This document shows positions 56,774-64,000 of a stretch of DNA of 64,000 nucleotides, in pieces (positions within the stretch are counted from its first letter, which is position 1; each line of letters starts with the position of its first letter). Source of the stretch: Epithemia pelagica (lineage: Eukaryota; Bacillariophyta; Bacillariophyceae; Surirellales; Surirellaceae); assembly GCA_946965045.2 (NCBI GenBank), contig OX337235.1:496001-560000 (forward strand). The letters run 5' to 3'. A program made the position numbers and the translations under genes. The notes under the pieces were generated by a model. It did not search any database. It was given only the letters and a program-made list of their open reading frames with translations, and was not told the origin of the DNA.

Positions 56774-59161
56774 TCACTGTTTCTTTTTGGTGTCGTCGTC
56801 GGTTGTGGCCGACGGGGGTGTCTGTAGCATGCTGTTTTTGGGGAGCAAATTTTCATGCCAAATTTGAAAAGACCACAAGTATCGTCCATCGGATTTGGTC
56901 TTGGCCAAACATTGAATGGGTTGTCCATTCAAAATACGAGTCATGCCAATATTGGCAAAGCCCAAATCCAAGGAATATGTCGTACAATTCAAGAGCGATT
57001 GATAAAAGTCAAAGGTATACACCGTTTCCGTATCAAAGGTATAGTGGGCGGCACGCTGCGGATGGGACAAGTGCACCTTGCGTTTGGCGGCATTGTTGGA
57101 CAAGGGCGTCGCTGCCTTTTTGCTGCTCGACGAATTCTTGGAATGAGGATTGACGACCAAGAGGGAACAATCTTCTTGCACCTCATCGGTATCGTGTTGT
57201 CCGGCTTGCCAAATATCGGGTTCATTGCCGGGTTCATCGCCACGGACAATTTGCGACGTGGCCGCCAGGGGTGCCAACATTGTCGGATTTGGGCCCGCCA
57301 TGGAAATTTCACAGCCCGGGGCCAATTTGCCAATCAAATTGGTGGCCGCCTTGAGAATCCAGGGATGCGGCAAGTGCTGGAGGGGTTTGACAAATTCGTG
57401 GCCCGTCAAAACGTTGTCGGCCGTCAAGGCTTGTTTGAACCGGCCTTGGACAATCATTTGAAACAAGCGGCGACGACCAGCAAAATACGCCTCATCACCC
57501 GCCACGCTATCGCTCGTGGGCAAATCGCGAATCCGCACCAAACACGTGCCGTGAAACACTTCCGATTCAAAGGAAAAGGGTTGTCCAATGGGACAGGGAC
57601 CCGTGCCATGGTTTGGAACCTTCAATTGCGACGAGACGGGAGTATTGACACAGAGCAAGAGGGGACGATTGGGCCACGTCGAAGGTGGAGGTAAATCATC
57701 TGCTTGTCGTTGTTGAATCTCGGAGGATTGTGCAGTTGTGGTTTTCACTGTTGGGGGTTGTGACTTGGTTGGCTGTGCCGATACTGGTTGTGAGCCTTCT
57801 GGGTTGTCTCTGGGTTTCTCTTCGGTCGTGCTATTGCTGGACGACGACAAGAGCAAGTTGCGAGACGACAGGTACATGTGGGTCATGGAGGATTTTTCCT
57901 CCATACTATTGTCAGTCGTTGTTGTGGTTCCATTGTTTGTTTGGGGCAGAAGCGACAAAAAGGGCGAATGTCGACTCAATCGAGGACGTGCACTGGTACC
58001 ACTACTGCTAGTCGTCGTCGTCGTTGCCATGGTGGTTGTGGAACCGGCATCCTTGTCGGGGACCAACTCATTGTTGTTGGTAGTGGAGGAGTCGCCTTGC
58101 ACAAACACTTGTGGTTCAAAAAATTCGTCGTCGTCATCTTCGTCTTCTTCTTGTGCCACTTGCAAGACACTGTTTTGCAAGGAGGACCAAATGCGCACGA
58201 GCCACGAGGCTTGCAGGGCCACGGCCGACACCAAGACGGTTCCGCCTCCCACCATGGCCGTGACGGTTTTCCAGGATCCTACCGACGACGACAAGACGGC
58301 GGCCGTATAGACCCACAACAAGGTCAACAAGACCGCCATCCAGGCCAAGGCTTGCCACAGCGATCCCAGGGCTTGCGAGAAAATGTCCAATTGCGTTTGG
58401 GTCGCCACGTGACTTTCCGACAGTTGCGAGACGGTCGATTGCAAGCGATGCAATTGCGTTTGTAAGTGCTGCACCAACTCGTGGTCGGCATGCGACAGGG
58501 ACAAGGAGGACGATGACGACGAAGATGCATCTTCGTCCCACATGAGTGCGGCTGTGGTAGTCGTTTCTGCATCGTCCTTTTTGTCCAGCGTCGGTGCTGG
58601 TTCGTCGTCCTCACAATCACGACTATCACCCGCCGACACGAGGGCACGATTGGTCGTGAACTGCGCGTGTGGTTGCACCACGAAGCAAAAGTAGAGTTTT
58701 TTCATGCCTTGTCCAACGCGAAAGGGTTTGTGGGGATCCACGACATGTTGAATAAAGCCCGCTTGCCTCAAGGCATTCAAGGACAAGACGGCCGAGGTTT
58801 CGGCCGATTTGGACAAGGACGACGACAAGGTCTTTTTGGTGGCCTTGGTCGGTTCGGTTGGATTCGTTTGTTGTTGTTGTTGTTGTTCTTCTTCTTCTTC
58901 TTTTTGTTGCGCTTGATATTGCATCATCCATTGAATGGCTTCGGAATGCAAAAAACATTGTCGATAGGTTTTGGTCCGCCATTTGCGATCCTTGATTTCC
59001 ACATTGGCGTGCAACAATTCCGACAAGGAGGCCAATTCGACCTGTCGTTGGTGGCGTTTGGATTTGGGACGATGGCCCGTGGTGGAGGTGGTCCGGACAG
59101 TAGGAGTCGCCGTCGGTTCTCCCTTGTTTGTATTCTTTTTGGTAAGGCTGCGCGACGCCAT
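56774..59161 (-). CDS. DEP domain and DUF1769 membrane protein
   Basis: The start at 59161 (MASRSLTKKN) is preferred over an upstream in-frame Met at 59227, which would add 22 residues. ~795 residues. DEP domain ~40-155 (VEIKDRKWRTKTYRQCFLHSEAIQWMM ... LRQAGFIQHVVDPHKPFRVG ... LYFCF) with a Glu/Gln insert. A helical segment (VQHLQTQLHRLQSTVSQL) precedes two membrane helices (~285-305 and 318-340). Low-complexity acidic and Ser/Thr linkers follow. The C-terminal half is DUF1769: FHGTCLVRIRDLP, YFAGRRRLFQMIVQGRFK, TGHEFVKPLQHLPHPWI, KLAPGCEISM. DEP domains bind membranes or receptors, and DUF1769 is shared by fungi and algae with no assigned activity. Intact single exon. Confidence 0.85.
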   Translation of the reverse strand: MASRSLTKKNTNKGEPTATPTVRTTSTTGHRPKSKRHQRQVELASLSELLHANVEIKDRKWRTKTYRQCFLHSEAIQWMMQYQAQQKEEEEEQQQQQQTNPTEPTKATKKTLSSSLSKSAETSAVLSLNALRQAGFIQHVVDPHKPFRVGQGMKKLYFCFVVQPHAQFTTNRALVSAGDSRDCEDDEPAPTLDKKDDAETTTTAALMWDEDASSSSSSSLSLSHADHELVQHLQTQLHRLQSTVSQLSESHVATQTQLDIFSQALGSLWQALAWMAVLLTLLWVYTAAVLSSSVGSWKTVTAMVGGGTVLVSAVALQASWLVRIWSSLQNSVLQVAQEEDEDDDDEFFEPQVFVQGDSSTTNNNELVPDKDAGSTTTMATTTTTSSSGTSARPRLSRHSPFLSLLPQTNNGTTTTTDNSMEEKSSMTHMYLSSRNLLLSSSSNSTTEEKPRDNPEGSQPVSAQPTKSQPPTVKTTTAQSSEIQQRQADDLPPPSTWPNRPLLLCVNTPVSSQLKVPNHGTGPCPIGQPFSFESEVFHGTCLVRIRDLPTSDSVAGDEAYFAGRRRLFQMIVQGRFKQALTADNVLTGHEFVKPLQHLPHPWILKAATNLIGKLAPGCEISMAGPNPTMLAPLAATSQIVRGDEPGNEPDIWQAGQHDTDEVQEDCSLLVVNPHSKNSSSSKKAATPLSNNAAKRKVHLSHPQRAAHYTFDTETVYTFDFYQSLLNCTTYSLDLGFANIGMTRILNGQPIQCLAKTKSDGRYLWSFQIWHENLLPKNSMLQTPPSATTDDDTKKKQ

Positions 59162-59227
59162 GGCCAGGATCGCAACGTTAGGATGAAGGAAGGAATGTTC
59201 CACTGGATTCTCAATTGTTATGAACAA

Positions 59228-60021
59228 GACGTGAATGAAATATTATAAACTCTCTCTCTTTTATATGAAGGAACACGAAGTCTTTTGTTTGTCTTGTTCA
59301 CAAACGCGACTTCGCGTTGACCTTTGACGAAACAAAAAATAAAAAATTCCAATTGACGCAGCACTTTTCTTTCTCCACGGCTCGACGACGTCATCCTGCG
59401 CGCCGGGTCGGTCGGGCTTAAACGTTCCGAAGTCGGAAGATACCTAGGTCGACTCCCACCGGCACTCCAACCCTTGTGCTACTCCAAGAGGTACTCCTAG
59501 TAGAGTGCGGATCCTGAGGATCCGCAACCTAGAGGTAGTAGGAGTTCGGTATTCTCCAAGTTGGAGTCTATCTTCTCCCAGTGAGTCGACGACACATCAC
59601 CTATCCTAGGTTGTCACTACGAGGGGTACCGACCATGGTCCCTTCACTTTACCAATGTTTGACTCGGTGCCAGCGGTTGTGTTGCTTTTTAGAGAGCATG
59701 GAACGAGAACCGAGCAACACAAATCCTCCATCCCCCGTTGGATGAGACCAAACGAACTTCCAAAACTCACGCCAATGCACGTCACAGACCTTTTGGGAAG
59801 GCTCGTCCAAAAGTAATTTGTGTGGTTGGGGCCACTCCAAGAAACAAAAGTATTATGTCTATACTAGGTACTCCCATTTGACAATTGAGTCGACAACACA
59901 GCAACTATTGTTTGACGCTATACAGACACAAATCCACAACAGTCCAACGTGGATACCATCTCTTGTCCTTACGACAATGCTGCACCTCCAAATTCCAAAC
60001 ACTACACTCATCCAAAAAAGA
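59228..60021. other. Intergenic with nested palindromes
   Basis: Lies between the DEP gene 5' end and the 3' end of the SecA-vWA gene. Contains the perfect palindrome GCGGATCC-TGA-GGATCCGC (59507-59525) flanked by imperfect arms ACTCCTAGTA / TAGTAGGAGT, giving a foldback-like structure over ~59480-59560. No gene. Confidence 0.6.
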
Positions 60022-63000
60022 TCAGCCCAGAAATTCCAATGCCAGCTTGTCGCCAATCGCGTCGGAAATGCGTTTTCCAATTTCCGCCTCCAACAAGTCC
60101 GCCACTTGGGCTCCACCGGCAATTTCCTCAAATACCCTCGTCAAGTCCTCGGTATCGGAGCTAGACCGGACCGTTCCCATTGGAGAAGCACCAGCGATTT
60201 GCCGCAACTGGGACTTGTTACAACGGGATCGAAAGGCAATCACGTAGAGTTCAAGGTCAGATCCTGTCTGGTCCTTGATTTCTTGGTTTAGATCCACAAA
60301 GAGGGATGCGGCAGCAGTTGCGTCGGGCGCTTCGCCATCGCTCATGAAGACGACCACAGGTGTGTGCGAAGATGGAGTTCCTCTAGCCACTTCACAGGCC
60401 ACCCGCGCAGCTGGCTCAAACCGCGTACCCATGCTTGTTCGATTCAGAGTCGTACGAGCGGAACCGATAGGACTTTGGTTGACCGTAGTTCGGGCTGATT
60501 TTGAGAACTGGACCACCGAAACAAGATCGGAATTGCATTGGTACTTTTTTCGTCGCTCAATATACCGGTTGTAGGCCGCTACGACACCCACCCAATCGTT
60601 GCGCATCGAGCGAGATTCATCTAGAACAAACACAATATGGCGATCATAGCTCACAGGACGTCTGCTCTCTTCTACCGCTGGAATCAGAGGCACCACTGTC
60701 ACTTCACGTTCATCTTTGTTGCCCGGGTGGTCCCGGTAGGCCTCAACGATTTGCTGCTCGGTTTGAGCCGTTTCCGTTGGATTAAATGTGCAAATGAACA
60801 AATCAATCCCACGTGAAATCAATTTGCCAACCACACCATCACAGGTCAGACAATTGGGGTGCGTTGTGCCATCATAGTCGTCGGCATTCGGACTACTCAA
60901 TACAAACGGATCAACCATAGTGTGGGCGGCACCATCCGTCAAAACCATCATAAACTTCAATCTAGAATCCCAGTCTCCTGGGGCATCCCAGCTCCCGCAA
61001 CGGTCCATCGCCCCCAGAATGTCCTCAGCTAAGTCCCCGCCACCTGAGGTTACATTGCAGAGATTTTCAGCATATCGAATTGCTTTCTTTGTGTCTTCAG
61101 TGAAATGCTCGTCTCGAACGGACCAACAAATCTCTTCAAACTGTTTGTCCCCGTCACAAATATCACGGAATCCCATGACGGCAACTCGTCTATCGTGAAT
61201 TCCGTGTCCGGAAAATTTGTCTTTAATTTGCCCATTAGAGCACCATGCTGGTCCACTAAAGTATGAATGGTAGACGCAACCGCAGGTGCATATGGTCCCA
61301 TACTTCCAGTCACATCGACCAGAAATGCAAGGTCAATGGTGGGGCATGTTCCGATTTCCGCGTTTTTCATCCTGTAGTACATTTCATTAAAAGCGCTGCA
61401 CGCTAGTTCCATGTCGCCGGCAAGCAACGCGTTGAAATACTTGTAAGTGTTTTCGTCTTTTTCTGTGGCATCCTGAAGCTGGGATTCAAGCTCTTGGTAA
61501 TGGGAAACACGTTTTGCTCGTCGGACTGCCAAAAGCCAGTCATATCGATATTCTCGTGGGATTCTACCGGCTTCTCCCATCGCAATCCGAAAGTTTTGAC
61601 ATAGGTCAGACTCCAGCAGGACCATTTCATAGGAACCTTTCTTTCCTTGTCGTGCTGTGCGTCCTTGAATCTGAATCTCCTCGCTCAACTCTTCAGACAG
61701 GAAGGTCTGAATAATGTGTACTCCTCCATTTCGTTGGACAATATCGTCCTTGCAAAAGAAATCGGTCCCACGACCGAAAACGGCCGTACACAAGGTGATT
61801 TGGCCAGCAGTTGCGGCTTTCTTGACAGCAAAGTCTTTATCTGATTTGTCCATCTCTTCGGACAACAAAAGGACATGTCGTCCAAGCTTTTTGAAAAACG
61901 GACTAGACTTGTAGTCCTTCAAGCATACGAGGTTTCGGAAAAATACAATTGTCGCCCGATTTTGACGGGTTACCTGTAGAGTTGATGCTGTGATTGAGTG
62001 ATAGAAGTCGCTTGTCGATGTTTCGAACGATATGCCATCGCCCACTTCGTCAAACTTGAAGTTAGACTCGCCATATACACTTGGAATGTAGACAAACCGA
62101 TCAATTCCATACTTGGCCAAAACCTCTCTCTCGTAGAGACCCATTGCAGCGATGGTGCCTGATACACCCAGAATCCGTTTCGGTGATATGTTTGCATAGG
62201 AGAACTGTCCGCATGAAATTGTCATTGATAGAACCTGCGCAAGCGTCAAATCTACATCACGTAATTTTCCTTTATCGGCTTCTTGAAGGTACGCAAACAT
62301 CGTACAATATCCGTACGTCACATCGTATTCATACGTATCCATGATCTTGTACCCAATCCGATTTGAAATGGGGTCAAGGCGGTAGCGCGGTTCGTCGTTC
62401 ACTTTTTTGACTTGGCTCATCATCAACACAATCTCATTGTCGATGATATCAGTGAACCTGGGGTATTTTCTGATCAAGTTTCGATAAGGCCCAGTAGCCT
62501 TGACGTCGGATAGCCGAAGCTGGCCGCCGACGCTTTTATGTTCAACCCAAATATATTGAAGAATTTCAGTAACTTCTGTATCTCGAAGCTTCGCACCTTG
62601 GTTGTATGTCTGTCCGTAGAAGTCCGAGCCAAAGAACACATCAAGCTCGTCAACAAGCAAGATTTCTTCCTCCTCTGGTTGTTCTCGTCTCCTTCCCGTC
62701 TGTACTAGTTCGCCTCGTAGCATACTTTCGGTCATCCGACGTATGTCACCTTTCGCGGAGATGGTTTCCTCAGAAAATGTTGTTATCTTGGAGTAGTTGA
62801 TGCGATCCAATAACTTGAAGATTGCGAATAGATCTTTAAAGAGCTCATAGTCACGAGTCGAAAGATAATCACTGTAGCAAACGCAGCGGACTCGATAGCC
62901 AAGTAGAGCAAGAACGGTAGCAGTCGCGCCTAGAATAAGCGATTTCCCTTCTCCCGTTCGCACCTGCATAGCCTGGCTTTCCAACGAGAAACTCGTGGGC

Positions 63001-64000
63001 TCACCACATCCCAGCATACACAACAGCGTGAAGACTTGGATGTTATGAGGCTTCATCAATATCTTATTTCCCAGTCTTTCGTCCTCGATGCGGTTATAGC
63101 TAGTGCCAGATTTCAGAACAGTGAATACTGCAAACACACCTGCAAGGATCATGGGTATTTTCTTTTTCACCTCTGGACGCCAGCCTCCGATACAGTTCAC
63201 CGGTTTGAGTTCATTCGACATTCTGGTAACAATTTCAACAAGCCCGCTAGTATCAGCGTCATGTGGCAAAAATGTAGCAAGAAAGTTTTTAAAGGTCTCC
63301 TCGACCGCGAAGAAATTTGATAAAAGTTCATTTGAGTCAACAGAGAAATTGGCTGCCATATTCTCGGTGCAAGGTTTCACCTGAATTTGACGCACTGTGT
63401 CCTCACACGGTTTCTGACATGTTTCTTCATTCCAAACCATCGTGATCACCTCCCTAAAGTGGCTGAATTCGCCTAAATTCATGTGGCAAATGCGATTTTC
63501 GTCATCACTTGCATCTTGATCACCACGCTGCAATGATAACCCTAGCTCGAACAAGAAACTAGGGCCCCATCCGTACTGGAGACATGACTCTAACGAAGTA
63601 GACATTGTCAATTTGGTCAGTTCTCGGAAGTGTTGGAGATCGTCCATAACGGATCCCAGTCGGACAAGGTTTCTTCGAAAACCGATAACTTTTTGGTTTC
63701 CATTTGGATATTTTGCCAGCACCTGATGCAAACAATCTCCCAGTGACTCAATGCCCGATTCAATTTTGCTCAAAATTCCGGTCGTCCATGATGTTGGGAA
63801 AATATCAGCATGTGATTTCAAGCTAGTTTCAATTTTCTTCAAATCGATGATACTGTCGTTCAAAGCTTTGTATTTATGTTCTGCCCAGTTTGTTTCGACA
63901 TCAACTCTCACCCCATCCACATATTCTTTTACCAATCTAACGACTGCGTCATAAGTGGATCTTGATTCGTAAAGTGGTTCAACAAGGTCATCCAGCAACC
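60022..64000 (-). CDS. SecA-type ATPase motor fused to two vWA domains (5' end beyond window; one frame break)
   Basis: The frame is open to the right edge, so the N-terminus is missing. The visible order is a helical region, then a SecA-like DEAD motor with Walker A MQVRTGEGKSL (~62940-62970), LVDELDVFF (~62635-62655), GVSGTIAAMG, AVFGRGTDFF and motif VI QGRTARQGKKGS (~61640). A first vWA domain has a MIDAS LVDVTGSMGPY (~61300-61330), GFRDICDGDKQFE and VTSGGGDLAEDI; a second has VFVLDESRSMRNDW, FSKSARTTVN and VFMSDGEAPDA, to 60022. Near 61163 the frame changes within vWA-1 (PDTEFT to RVAVMGFRD); no intron fits, so this is a mutation or a base-call error. No signal or transit peptide is visible in this part. 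vWA domains bind partners through metal; SecA motors move polypeptides. The combined role is unknown. Confidence 0.78.

Overview
The window is nuclear DNA of a diatom or a close stramenopile relative. Evidence: spliceosomal introns mostly of 60-180 bp with GT-AG ends; a Ty1/copia element whose integrase and RNase H resemble the CoDi type known from diatoms; nonaspanin (TM9SF), neutral ceramidase, DEP-DUF1769 and haem peroxidase genes; and many lineage-type membrane proteins. No rRNA, tRNA, CRISPR or bacterial operon is visible.

Left part (1-29 kb): a secreted protein runs off the left edge (-). Then come a BSD-domain gene (-) and a full-length copia element (4260-9555) with 281-bp LTRs and a 5-bp target duplication, inserted in the last part of a neutral ceramidase gene (-). 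Two TM9SF paralogues (+) follow. The first has damaged 5' exons and the second is intact and ends in a KXD signal. Between them lie an ABHD18-like hydrolase with an in-frame stop and a 195-bp tandem duplication, and a frameshifted Kelch gene. Next are an FkbM methyltransferase (-), a copia RNase H fragment and an ERCC6L-like SNF2 gene with a small duplicated fragment of itself.

Middle (28-46.5 kb): an inverted segmental duplication built from two genes. Gene A is a single-pass membrane glycoprotein with a cytoplasmic MLRGGTM motif (copies at 30334 + and 38000 -, with a more distant relative at 28248 +). Gene B is a cyclooxygenase-like haem peroxidase joined through a short intron to a C-terminal multi-pass, TLC-like membrane domain (35638 - and 42714 +, plus a fragment at 46383). 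Both B copies are broken in the peroxidase part, by different lesions, and both also share one frame break. A (TG)105 microsatellite and GC-rich hairpins lie in the duplicated flanks, and a GT92-like glycosyltransferase sits inside the duplication.

Right part (46.5-64 kb): a P-loop ATPase with a possible PD-(D/E)XK end and a duplicated NLS segment (-), a dead Penelope-like retroelement with a GIY-YIG domain (+), a gene-poor 2.7 kb, an S51 peptidase (+), a DEP-DUF1769 membrane protein (-), and a SecA-type motor fused to two vWA domains that runs off the right edge (-).

An unusual number of genes carry frameshifts, stops or deletions. Many lesions are multi-base indels or substitutions, so I favour real decay of duplicated or accessory genes, but single-base breaks and homopolymer breaks could be assembly errors.
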